From Nitrospirota bacterium (GTDB lineage Bacteria; Nitrospirota; Nitrospiria; Nitrospirales; Nitrospiraceae), in NCBI GenBank assembly GCA_030682135.1, contig JAUXQT010000030.1, positions 1 to 64,000 on the forward strand: a stretch of DNA of 64,000 nt, given 5' to 3'. A model generated the notes under the pieces. It ran no database searches and was not told the DNA's origin. It was given only the letters and a program-made list of their open reading frames with translations. A program made the translations under genes and the position numbers. Positions 26,091-33,794 of this stretch are shown in pieces (positions within the stretch are counted from its first letter, which is position 1; every line of letters begins with the position of its first letter).

Positions 26091-27329
26091 CTAAATGGGA
26101 TGTGGAAGCGCGTCAAACTCCTGCCTCATCGGACTTCGCAGATAGTTCTCCACAAAGTTCTGGAGCGAGCCGTTCCGATAGAGCAGCTCATTGGCATATC
26201 GCGTATCGATCTTGTGCAGGACCTTCACAGTCACCTTAGTCTTCTTCGCGAACTGCTCCAGCGTCACCCCGGTGATGTCGCTATAGGGACCCCGGCCTGA
26301 CTGCATGATGCACTTGGGAATGTGCACGACTTTTTCCTTCGTCAACCGGCGGGCGATGTCGTCGAACGTCAGGAGGACCGTGCAATCAGAATCGCCGCTC
26401 AGCAACGTGTTCGGCACATAGAGGAACTTGGCCCGGTTCTTCCGATACATCGTCAGGACCTTGTGGACGCTCGCTGCTGTGACGACCGTATCCTTCTTTT
26501 CCAGCTCCAATGCATCGAAGGTACTTACGATCCGTTTCCGATTGAGAAAAGCCGTCGCATAAGACTCGGTGTGGATCGTCTGAAGGTTGGGCAGCCCCGC
26601 CTCATAAATCCTGAGCGCTTCCCCCGGCAGATGCTTTCGCCCCTGCCGCATCAGACTGGTCGTGTCCTCTTTCAAGCCGCGCACCGGTGTCAGCGTCCCC
26701 ATCCAGAGCACACAGTTCTGGTTGATCGACGAGATCAGCGCCGCATCCTTCGACATCGTATGTTCATCGAAGGCGTAAAAATTCGCCGAGGAGACCGCCG
26801 GGCCGTCCAAGACTTTCAACACATGTTTCACCGAGGGCGCATGAGGCATGAGCTTCTGCCGATAGTCGCTCAGGGTGATGACCGACAGTTCGAAGTTGAT
26901 CCGCCCGGGGAATTGCGACACGAGTTGGTGGATCTTCGGGACATGCACGTATCCAACAGTAAAGAACTGGATACTCTTGTCCGTGTAGGTGAGAAAGTCC
27001 TCGACCCATTCCATTGCCTTCGGATGGAGAAACAGATCGGTCCATTCCATGTACTCGTTGCCGCCCAGACACCAGAACTGTTTCGGGTCCGTCGGCTTCT
27101 TGCTGATGTAGTCGAGGATATATTTCCAATCTTCGTCGCTGGTCTTCGGCGGGTCGAGCGTTTCGCGGTAGGAATGGTCCAGCTCGTAGCAGAACTCGCA
27201 CTTCACCGGGCAATCGCGCCCCAGGCTGAGCGGAATCTTGCCCGCGTCCATTTCCTTGCGCAGGACCTCACGATAGTCTTTGTTCGTAAAGATGGGAGCG
27301 GCTTGAAGGATCGGTAGAACAGTTCCCAT
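26091..27329 (-). CDS. Radical SAM protein of unknown function
   Basis: The 412-residue enzyme has a canonical radical SAM cluster motif, Cys40-x3-Cys44-x2-Cys47 in GRDCPVKCEFCYE. The rest shows a partial TIM-barrel pattern, with QFWCLGGNEYMEW near residue 83 taking the place of the GGEP SAM-contact loop. It has no B12-binding domain and no extra Cys-rich SPASM region. The C-terminal part (VHKVLTMYRKNRAKFLYVPNTLL...) is specific and unknown to me. A short divergent gene lies 87 bases upstream, followed by two B12-type radical SAM genes. A pathway linking the three is possible but unproven. Confidence 0.82.
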   Translation of the reverse strand: MGTVLPILQAAPIFTNKDYREVLRKEMDAGKIPLSLGRDCPVKCEFCYELDHSYRETLDPPKTSDEDWKYILDYISKKPTDPKQFWCLGGNEYMEWTDLFLHPKAMEWVEDFLTYTDKSIQFFTVGYVHVPKIHQLVSQFPGRINFELSVITLSDYRQKLMPHAPSVKHVLKVLDGPAVSSANFYAFDEHTMSKDAALISSINQNCVLWMGTLTPVRGLKEDTTSLMRQGRKHLPGEALRIYEAGLPNLQTIHTESYATAFLNRKRIVSTFDALELEKKDTVVTAASVHKVLTMYRKNRAKFLYVPNTLLSGDSDCTVLLTFDDIARRLTKEKVVHIPKCIMQSGRGPYSDITGVTLEQFAKKTKVTVKVLHKIDTRYANELLYRNGSLQNFVENYLRSPMRQEFDALPHPI

Positions 27330-27416
27330 AACGTCAGATCAGCAGGCTCGTGGGATGAACAAAAAAACCGCCGGCATGGTTTGACAGGCCTGGTCCAGCT
27401 TTGTCACAGTACACAT

Positions 27417-27680
27417 ATGAGTGATGACGCCATCCCTAAAGAAATCACCCACGCCCTGGAGGTTCTGGAACTCACGCTTCCCATCACCTCCGAAGACCTG
27501 GAGCGGGCCAAGCGCGTGCAGCTCTACAACTGGAACCCCGCCCGCTATTCGAACCTGACCAACAATCCCAAGCAATACATGCAGGCCTACAAGAAGGCCG
27601 AAGAGATGACCAAGGTCGTCGAAGCGGCCTATGCCCTTCTCATCGCCGTCCTCGTCCCGGATGATGAAAACGCCACCTAA
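27417..27680 (+). CDS. Small J-domain-like protein lacking HPD
   Basis: The 87-residue product is MSDDAIPKEITHALEVLELT followed by LPITSEDLERAKRVQLYNWNPARYSN, a linker and EMTKVVEAAYALLIAVL. The spacing (helix, basic helix, loop, final helix with AAYALL) resembles a J domain, but the HPD that triggers Hsp70 is replaced by NPA. That likeness is my inference. The start is the ATG at 27417; a longer frame from 27381 overlaps the radical SAM promoter region. It is convergent with the B12-radical SAM gene, the two stops being 101 bases apart. Confidence 0.6.
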   Translation: MSDDAIPKEITHALEVLELTLPITSEDLERAKRVQLYNWNPARYSNLTNNPKQYMQAYKKAEEMTKVVEAAYALLIAVLVPDDENAT

Positions 27681-27781
27681 CTGCGTTCTCAGTCGTACGT
27701 CTCCCTGCGACGTACCCCAGAGGGTACGCCTCAGTCACCGTACTCCCTGCGGCCTTGTTATCTGGCGTTTTGATCATCCTG
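27681..27781. repeat. Palindromic stop-codon-flanking element, family A, copy 3
   Basis: The element exactly fills the gap between two stop codons: the TAA at 27678-27680 on the plus strand and the TAG at 27784-27782 on the minus strand. From the minus side it starts CAGGATGATCAAAACGCC and has the core GGCGTACCCTCTGGGGTACG. The distal arm is degenerate. Confidence 0.82.
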
Positions 27782-29734
27782 CTATCCCGCATCGTGGCTC
27801 GTGACTCTGGCCATGCCTTCATGCCCCTCTGACTGGGCCACAGGCCAGGTGACTAATCCCGAGACGCCTTCGGGCGAGCCAACTGCCACCTGCTGCTGCG
27901 CGTAGATCTGCGGCAACTGGTTCGTTCCGTACTTCGAGATATAGAGGAAGACGTGCTCGCGTGAATTCACCCGAACCGCCCAAGGCTGAAAATCGTTCTT
28001 GTAGAACTCTTCGCAGAGCTGCATCGCGTCCAGGCAGGAGAGCGTGCTCGGATCGTTCAACGTGTAGTAATAGTCCAGCGGCAGATCGTAGTCCTCTTGC
28101 TTGTGGATCGTAATGCCGAACTTCTCCGGATTACGCACCATCGGCGTATGGCGATAGGCCACGAAGTAGAACAGCTCCACCGAATGGATCACCGGCTGGT
28201 TGTCGATGACGAACTGGCGGGTCTCCAGCGCTTCGTCGCGCGTCTCGCCGGGGAAGCCGTAAAAGGCCATCACGTGGTTCCAGATCCCCGCCTTCGCCGC
28301 CTGATGGAGATTGTTCTGGATCACGCTCTTCTTGGCATGTTTGTCCATGAGGTTTAGCACCCGCTCGTTCGCCGACTCCATCCCGTAATAGAGGGTGCAA
28401 CAGCCGGCCTTCGCGGCGAGATCCCAAATCTCCTGGTCTTGCAAGGTCTCTTCGAACCGGATCAGCGTGGTCCACTTGATCCCGACGTTCTGCTCGACCA
28501 AGAGCTGCGACACCTTCTTGAACAGGGCCGGGGGATAGGATTCATCGCTAAACAAGAAGTGTCGGCAATGGTATTTGTCCCGCAACGTCTTGATCTGTTC
28601 GACCACTTGCTGCGCCGGCACACCGCGATACTGGTCGAAGTAGCCCTGCCCATGGTCGCAGAAGGTGCAGCGGCCCCAATAACAACCGCGCGTCGCGAGG
28701 TAGGGAATGATCAACTCCGGCACGAAATACTTCTCCAGCGGCAGCCCCTCGAAGTCCGGCAGGGGCAGCGAGGTCGTCTTCTCCGTATAGACCTCGGGAC
28801 TCCGGTGGACGCCTGACTCATCGCGGTACATCAAGTTGGGCACGGAACTGATCGGCCGCTCTCCGTTCAAGGCCTCGACGAGCCAGAGGAGCGCATGTTC
28901 CCCTTCATAGAGGATGGCCGAGTCGAAGATCTCTTTGAAGAATCGTTCCTGGTTCGGCAGCTCTTCCTGCAACCGCGTGACGACATTGCCTCCCACCACC
29001 ACATGGATATGGGGGAAGGTCTCCTTGATCATCTTGCAGAATGTCAGGCCAGCCAGGAGCTGCATCTGCGTCCCGATCGAGACCCCGACCACGTCCGGCT
29101 TCTCTTTCGCCACCGCCGGCATGACCAACTGGTTGCAGATGTCGCGATAGACGTTCACCTGTTCATCGTCCAGACAGGCGAAGACTTCTTTCGAGACCCC
29201 GGGCCGATAACCCAGGTTGCTTTCCATCGGATAGAACACGATCGAGGCTGGATAGTAAGCGGCGGAAATGTAGTGCATCACCTCGCGGAAACAGTTCAGC
29301 GCCCCTTCCAGCTTCTCGGCCTGATAGAACCGCTCGCCCCGCACGATCAGCTTGGCATCCTCGGCCCGCTCCGCCAGATCGAACACGTCCACCGCATAGG
29401 CCTGCTCTACCACAGCCTTCTGATCAGCCTCACGCTCCGTGAGCGTACCGGCCTTCTCTTTGTCTTGCAGGGGCTTCAGCTGCATCCCCAACCGGGCCTT
29501 CACCCAGATCAGGAACTCCATGGTGAAGAAGTGGTCGTACATCTCGATGTTGATGTCGCGCTGCACGACTGTGTGTCCTGCTTCGCGGAGGATAGCCGTC
29601 AACGAGGGCAAGGCCAGATAGGGAGCCGTCGGCACCCATTCCGGGGGGAACAGCAGCATGACCTTCGACTGTTTCCGATCCTCTTTCTTGATCGGAGCCA
29701 AGCCTTGGATTTGTACGAGACCTGAGCTACTCAT
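27782..29734 (-). CDS. B12-binding-type radical SAM protein with CX4CX2C motif, copy 2
   Basis: The 650-residue enzyme has an N-terminal cobalamin-binding-type region (about 24-260; VMLLFPPEWVPTAPYLALPS, then PDVVGVSIGTQMQLL and VVVGGN), followed by a radical SAM barrel. The cluster motif is GCYWGRCTFCDHG, with Cys351-x4-Cys356-x2-Cys359 instead of the usual x3 spacing. A helical insert of about 130 residues lies within the N-terminal region. No DxHxxG base-off motif is seen. It is a clear paralogue of the gene 41 bases upstream, with which it forms an operon. The reaction is unknown; B12 enzymes of this kind often methylate or rearrange unactivated carbon. Confidence 0.85.
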   Translation of the reverse strand: MSSSGLVQIQGLAPIKKEDRKQSKVMLLFPPEWVPTAPYLALPSLTAILREAGHTVVQRDINIEMYDHFFTMEFLIWVKARLGMQLKPLQDKEKAGTLTEREADQKAVVEQAYAVDVFDLAERAEDAKLIVRGERFYQAEKLEGALNCFREVMHYISAAYYPASIVFYPMESNLGYRPGVSKEVFACLDDEQVNVYRDICNQLVMPAVAKEKPDVVGVSIGTQMQLLAGLTFCKMIKETFPHIHVVVGGNVVTRLQEELPNQERFFKEIFDSAILYEGEHALLWLVEALNGERPISSVPNLMYRDESGVHRSPEVYTEKTTSLPLPDFEGLPLEKYFVPELIIPYLATRGCYWGRCTFCDHGQGYFDQYRGVPAQQVVEQIKTLRDKYHCRHFLFSDESYPPALFKKVSQLLVEQNVGIKWTTLIRFEETLQDQEIWDLAAKAGCCTLYYGMESANERVLNLMDKHAKKSVIQNNLHQAAKAGIWNHVMAFYGFPGETRDEALETRQFVIDNQPVIHSVELFYFVAYRHTPMVRNPEKFGITIHKQEDYDLPLDYYYTLNDPSTLSCLDAMQLCEEFYKNDFQPWAVRVNSREHVFLYISKYGTNQLPQIYAQQQVAVGSPEGVSGLVTWPVAQSEGHEGMARVTSHDAG

Positions 29735-29775
29735 GTATTCTTTCTTGTTCCCTACACATCACCCGTCACGTCTCG

Positions 29776-31674
29776 TTACATTTTTCCAGCCAGCGTGCGC
29801 GTCACACCGGCGGTCTTCACAGACTGATATTGCAGATCCCGCAACTTCTCCAACCCGAACTTCGCGATGTAGAGAAAGATATATTCCCTGATGTAGAGCC
29901 GCAGATCCCAGCCTGCGTAATGGTTCTGTTCGAACTGTTGGAACACCCGCTCCGCCTCTTCGATGCTCATCCCGTTCTTCACCGTGTAGTAGTAGTCGAG
30001 CGCCAGATCCCATTCGGGGTTCTTGTAGGCCGTCACGCCCCACTTATCCGGATGCTTCGCCACGGGGTTATGCCGGCCCAAGTCGAAGGTGCCGAAGCCC
30101 AACGAATGGACATGGTCCTTGTTCGCTTCGAGAAACTCCACCGAGGACCAGGCCTCTTCCTTCGTCTCGCCGGGAAAGCCGAAGAAGCCCATGCAATGGT
30201 TCCAGATGCCCGCGTTGGCCGTGAGCTGCAAGTGCTTCGTCATGATCTCCGTCGTCGTCGCCTTGTCCATCAGCTTCAGCACCCGCTCGTTCCCCGACTC
30301 GTAGCCGAAGTGGAGGTACTTGCAGCCGGAGTCCTTTGCATCCTGCCAGACCTGATCTTCCAGCAGACTCTTCTCGAACCGCATGTGCGTCGTCCAGACG
30401 ATATCCATCTTGGTGTCGATCAGCCCGCGCGCCAGCTTGCGGAACAAGGCCGGCGGGTACGACTCGTCGGTGAAATGGAAATGCTTCGCCCCGTACTTGT
30501 CGCGCAGATGCCGGATCTCGGCCAGAATGTCTTGAATCTTCTTCGTCCGATAGCCAGCCGTATAGCCCTCGCCATGGTCGCAGAACTCGCAGCGGCCCCA
30601 GTAGCAGCCGCGCGTCGCCAGATAGGGCAGAATCTTCGTCGGCACAAAATATTTGTCCAGCAACAGACCGTCGAAGTCCGGCGGCGGCAGCGCATGCATG
30701 TCTTCCGCAAAACTCGTCTCCGACGTATGGACCCCGGTCTCGTCCTTGTAGATCGTGTTCGGCACGTCGGCCAGGCTCCGCTTCGCACCCACTGCCGACA
30801 CCAACTGCACAAAAGCCGTCTCCCCTTCATAGACCACGGCACTGTCGAAGTATTGGAACAGGGGCGACTGGGGCAGCACATCGCGCAGGCGCGTCACCGT
30901 ATTGCCGCCGATCGTCACATGGATATGGGGGAAGTGCTGTTTGATCAGGGCACAGAAGGTCATGGCAGAGAACATCTGCTGCTGCAGGACAATCGAGATG
31001 CCGATCACGTCCGGCTGTTCTTTCTCGATCGCCGGCTTCACCAAATGCTCGAACACATCACGATAGATATTCACCTGGGTATCGTTCACCGCATCCATGA
31101 CTTCGGATGAGACGAAGACCTTATAGGACAGATCCGTCTCCATCGGCGGCATGCAGATACGCGCCGGGGCATAGACCATCGAAATGACCGATGTCACTTC
31201 GCGGAACACTTGAATGGCCCACTCCAACTGGTCGATTTCGTAGAACACTTCCCCGCGGATAATCGCCTTCGCCTTCTCCGCCTTCTTGATCAATTCGTCG
31301 ATCCGCTGCCTGGTCACATCGCAGAGCGCCAGCTGCAAATCCATCTCATTGGCGTCCAGGTCCCGCTTCTTGGAGAGCTTGCGGAGCCGATCGAGCTGCT
31401 GCGGCACCCGGCGCAGGACTTTCTTCAAAAAGTCCTCGCTGAAGTACCAGTCCCACATTTCGAGGTTGATGTCTTTTTGGATGACCGTATGACCGGCCTG
31501 ACGGAGGACGGCGGTGAGGGAGGGAAGGGAGAGGTAAGGCTCGCTGGGGAACCAATCTGGAGGGAAGATCAGCATGACCTTCATCTTCCGGCCGCTGGTG
31601 GCTTCGAAACTCTGACGATTCAGGAGAATCAGTTCTTTGGAAGCTCGCTCGCCCTTGGAATACTCAATCTTCAT
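29776..31674 (-). CDS. B12-binding-type radical SAM protein with CX4CX2C motif, copy 1
   Basis: The paralogue of the following gene, 632 residues. The shared plan includes VMLIFPPDWFPSEPYLSLPS (about 33-52), DVIGISIVLQQQMFSAMTFC, TIGGNTVTRL, then the cluster motif GCYWGRCEFCDHG with Cys357-x4-Cys362-x2-Cys365. The C-terminal half of both ends with a Trp/Tyr-rich helical region before IFLYIAKFGLEKL. The ATG at 31674 (MKIEYSKGERAS) is chosen because the same N-terminal codons recur in a deleted copy at 32583. The stop is 41 bases from copy 2. Substrate unknown. Confidence 0.85.
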   Translation of the reverse strand: MKIEYSKGERASKELILLNRQSFEATSGRKMKVMLIFPPDWFPSEPYLSLPSLTAVLRQAGHTVIQKDINLEMWDWYFSEDFLKKVLRRVPQQLDRLRKLSKKRDLDANEMDLQLALCDVTRQRIDELIKKAEKAKAIIRGEVFYEIDQLEWAIQVFREVTSVISMVYAPARICMPPMETDLSYKVFVSSEVMDAVNDTQVNIYRDVFEHLVKPAIEKEQPDVIGISIVLQQQMFSAMTFCALIKQHFPHIHVTIGGNTVTRLRDVLPQSPLFQYFDSAVVYEGETAFVQLVSAVGAKRSLADVPNTIYKDETGVHTSETSFAEDMHALPPPDFDGLLLDKYFVPTKILPYLATRGCYWGRCEFCDHGEGYTAGYRTKKIQDILAEIRHLRDKYGAKHFHFTDESYPPALFRKLARGLIDTKMDIVWTTHMRFEKSLLEDQVWQDAKDSGCKYLHFGYESGNERVLKLMDKATTTEIMTKHLQLTANAGIWNHCMGFFGFPGETKEEAWSSVEFLEANKDHVHSLGFGTFDLGRHNPVAKHPDKWGVTAYKNPEWDLALDYYYTVKNGMSIEEAERVFQQFEQNHYAGWDLRLYIREYIFLYIAKFGLEKLRDLQYQSVKTAGVTRTLAGKM

Positions 31675-31900
31675 AGAACTCTGGTCTTTCTTTCGCCCGG
31701 CTGCGAAACGACCCGAATCATTCAAAAAGCCAAGGAGTTTCGGGGGTATTGTAAGGGGGCCAAAGAAGGATATGCAAGAGAGGGAGGGCGCGGCCAGGTG
31801 CCCTCTTTGCTCGCGCAACGCGCGGCCTCAGAAGGCCCTCGTTGGACGCGCGCAGTCGAGGACCATCTGACTCCCACTTTCCAATACAAAGGGAGCGAGA
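31675..31900. repeat. Upstream region of the B12-radical SAM operon, duplicated at 32584-32890
   Basis: Collinear blocks are shared with the second copy: CTTTCGCCCGGCTGCGAAA, CGACCCGAAT, TCAAAAAGCCAA, AGAAGGATATGCAAGAG and GAGGACCATCTG. The block probably holds the operon promoter on the minus strand. I found no gene in it. Confidence 0.75.
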
Positions 31901-31951
31901 ACGGAGAAAGAAAGGAACTACGGCCTGTCACCCCTCAAAGACAAACTAGGA

Positions 31952-32131
31952 TTAGGGATTGCCCAACATCTTGAGGATACGCTTTGCGAGGTGTTCGTTG
32001 ACCTCGGCGTGGCGAGGAATGGGCTGGGAAACCTTGGTGGTGAGATTGTGATACCAGTCGTGCTTTCCGCCATGACGGACGAGCACACAACCGTTGGATT
32101 CAAGCTGTCGAATGAGATCTTTGCGCTTCAC
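31952..32131 (-). CDS. hicA: HicA-type mRNA interferase toxin
   Basis: A 59-residue product from a GTG start at 32131: VKRKDLIRQLESNGCVLVRH, GGKHDWYHN and VSQPIPRHAEVNEHLAKRIL. This is the HicA double-stranded-RNA-binding fold, with the active His in HGGKHDWY. The GTG overlaps the HicB stop (GTGA), so the order is antitoxin then toxin with coupled translation. Its small size and GTG start make it easy to miss. The final ILKMLGNP is also family-typical. Confidence 0.88.
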   Translation of the reverse strand: MKRKDLIRQLESNGCVLVRHGGKHDWYHNLTTKVSQPIPRHAEVNEHLAKRILKMLGNP

Positions 32132-32328
32132 CGAAGTGTCAGCTCAGCAAGCTTGCGCACTCCAGGGATTTCGCCGCTGGTGAGGTCGCGGTGCAGATCG
32201 CGAAGATGGGATTGTAGGTCTTCGAACGACTCCCCTTGCGTCCAATAGTCAGGATAATCTTGGAGATAGCCGAGCCACTGCCCCTGATCCTGCCAATAAA
32301 TATACTTGGTCGATTCCATAACGGACAT
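32128..32328 (-). CDS. hicB: HicB-type antitoxin
   Basis: The 66-residue protein YIYWQDQGQWLGYLQDYPDY...TQGESFEDLQSHLRDLHRDL has the degraded-RNase-H fold of HicB antitoxins. It lacks the C-terminal DNA-binding domain found in longer members. It is paired with the HicA-like toxin downstream with a four-base overlap. Two close in-frame ATGs (32328 and 32319) could serve as start. Confidence 0.85.
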   Translation of the reverse strand: MSVMESTKYIYWQDQGQWLGYLQDYPDYWTQGESFEDLQSHLRDLHRDLTSGEIPGVRKLAELTLR

Positions 32329-32422
32329 TATAGCCGGACTCTAAAGGTCTGGGAAGTGGGGCGCGAAATCGAACAGCTCAAAACGGCAAATCTGCGTCAG
32401 AAGAGCAACCAACGAAACCCCA

Positions 32423-32547
32423 GGATGCTCAAAACGGCATCTCGCTAGGCCGCAGGCAAGTCAAAACCGGAGGCGTACCCTCAGGGGTACGTTGAGGATT
32501 TTGGCGAGCCAAGAACGACGCGAGAGGTCGTTTTGAGCATCCTGGTT
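32423..32547. repeat. Palindromic stop-codon-flanking element, family A, copy 4
   Basis: Arms GGATGCTCAAAACGG and GTTTTGAGCATCC flank the core GGCGTACCCTCAGGGGTACG. Its minus-strand start joins directly to the truncated radical SAM coding remnant at 32548-32583, as if the rest of that gene had been deleted. Confidence 0.88.
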
Positions 32548-32583
32548 GGAGGCCCGTTCGCCCTTCGGTGACTCAATGCGCAT
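32548..32583 (-). pseudogene. Start of a deleted third B12-radical SAM paralogue
   Basis: On the minus strand an ATG at 32583 gives MRIESPKGERASN, closely matching MKIEYSKGERASK of the gene at 31674. After codon 12-13 the coding region stops and the family A repeat begins. The upstream sequence is also a copy of the functional gene's upstream sequence. I read this as a gene lost by deletion of all but its first codons. Confidence 0.72.
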
Positions 32584-32890
32584 AGGGATTTGGTCCTTCT
32601 ATCGCCCGGCCTGCGAAAGCGACCCGAATGAAGCTACCCGCCAAGAGCTACTGGGTATCAGCGAAACTCTCCGAAGCCTCGGCGAAGGAGAAACAGTCAA
32701 AAAGCCAACGGGTTAGGCTAGAGAAGTGTCATTGTACGGAGGGGGGGAAGAAGGATATTCAAGAGCGGGAGGGGGCAGCCAGACGGTCCTCCGTGCTCGC
32801 TGAGGCCCCACGATAACACCGTGGTCCCTCAATGCGCGCAGTTGAGGACCATCTGCCCACCCCCTTCAATGTGAGGTGGGAAGAGAAAGG
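32584..32890. repeat. Duplicate of the B12-radical SAM upstream region
   Basis: This is the second copy of the 31675-31900 block, with about 60 extra bases. Shared blocks include CTTCTATCGCCCGGCCTGCG, AGCGACCCGAAT, TCAAAAAGCCAA, AGAAGGATATTCAAGAG and GAGGACCATCTG in the same order. It is degenerate and holds no gene of its own. Confidence 0.75.
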
Positions 32891-32909
32891 AAGCGGCCAG
32901 GCCGCCCCA

Positions 32910-33221
32910 TCACAGATCTGGAGAACCACCACGCTTCGTATGCCAGAGGGCAAGGATTTCGACGGTCTTGGATTCTGAGGTTACGCGATAATAGAGATGG
33001 TAATGGACGCGGGGAAGGTGAATGCGGCGAACACCGACAAGCGTGACGTTCCGGGCCTGTGCACCGATCGATGGCTGTGAGGCGAGAAGTTGGAGTGCGC
33101 GCTCGAGCTCGACGGCAAATGCATCCGGAGCCTTCGTGCGATTGGCCACCCACCATTCAGCAGCTTCGACAATGGCCCGTGCCGCGCTGCTGACGATGCG
33201 GACGGAAAATGGACCGCTCAC
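32910..33221 (-). CDS. ParE/RelE-superfamily toxin
   Basis: The 103-residue product has the ParE-type pattern: VRIVSSAARAIVEAAEWWVANR, then AVELERALQLLASQPSIGAQ, GVRRIHLPRVHYHLYYRV and VEILALWHTKRG at the end. The arrangement (two helices, then a four-stranded sheet ending in a His-containing strand) is typical of ParE toxins, which poison gyrase, though it could be a RelE mRNase. It follows its antitoxin with a four-base overlap. No DNA signature of transfer was seen, although it lies within the plastic region. Confidence 0.85.
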   Translation of the reverse strand: MSGPFSVRIVSSAARAIVEAAEWWVANRTKAPDAFAVELERALQLLASQPSIGAQARNVTLVGVRRIHLPRVHYHLYYRVTSESKTVEILALWHTKRGGSPDL

Positions 33222-33436
33222 GATCGACGAATCTGCTCCAAGACGTGCGACGCGCTTGCAGTCTCTCCTCGCTCGGCTTCCGCGATAGCCGCGAGCAGCT
33301 TGGCCTCCTCCTGAGGAAGGAGCTCGAAGGTTTCGTCCCCTTCCGAGGCCAGCACCGTCACAATCGTTCCTTCAGGCAGACTCTTCGCATCGACCTTGAT
33401 CGTCCCGCCATGGACTGTTCCAGTGGTAATCAGCAT
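33218..33436 (-). CDS. Antitoxin of the ParE-type pair
   Basis: The 72-residue protein starts MLITTGTVHGGTIKVDAKSL, PEGTIVTVLA, a beta-rich N-terminus often seen in small antitoxins of this kind, followed by acidic helices (PQEEAKLLAAIAEAERGETAS) that would embrace the toxin. No ribbon-helix-helix is visible. It precedes the toxin and overlaps it by four bases, which is the standard order. Confidence 0.78.
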   Translation of the reverse strand: MLITTGTVHGGTIKVDAKSLPEGTIVTVLASEGDETFELLPQEEAKLLAAIAEAERGETASASHVLEQIRRS

Positions 33437-33794
33437 AGCGGCATCCTAGCATTTCAGGGAGAAGCCGTCCAACGTCCGGTGCGATCAGGGCTGGCCTGGC
33501 AATTCCCTGTGCTCGTGCACGCGCGGTCGCGGACTCCCCTCGTTGGACGCACGCACGATGGGAACCAACCAGGCCACCCGTCCAACAAGGGAGGAGAAAA
33601 GAAAACGACTCGTTTGCTACGCGTACGCTGGAAGCGATTCAAGCCCCCTCACAACACAAAGGAAAATGGACAATCCACGAAGTCTGTGAAGGCGCCCCAG
33701 AGCATAGACCAGGCCGAGAGAAGAAAGTAGAATATCCCCGTTTCTTCATTCGAAAAGCGCACACTCGCTCTCAACTGAATCAAATAGTATTGAT
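33437..33794. other. Intergenic stretch with degenerate upstream-region sequence
   Basis: No gene was found. Between about 33515 and 33590 there is CTCCCCTCGTTGGACGCACG and a trailing GGAACCAACC, resembling the CCCTCGTTGGACGCGCGCAG block at 31838-31857. It may be a third decayed copy of that region. Confidence 0.45.
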
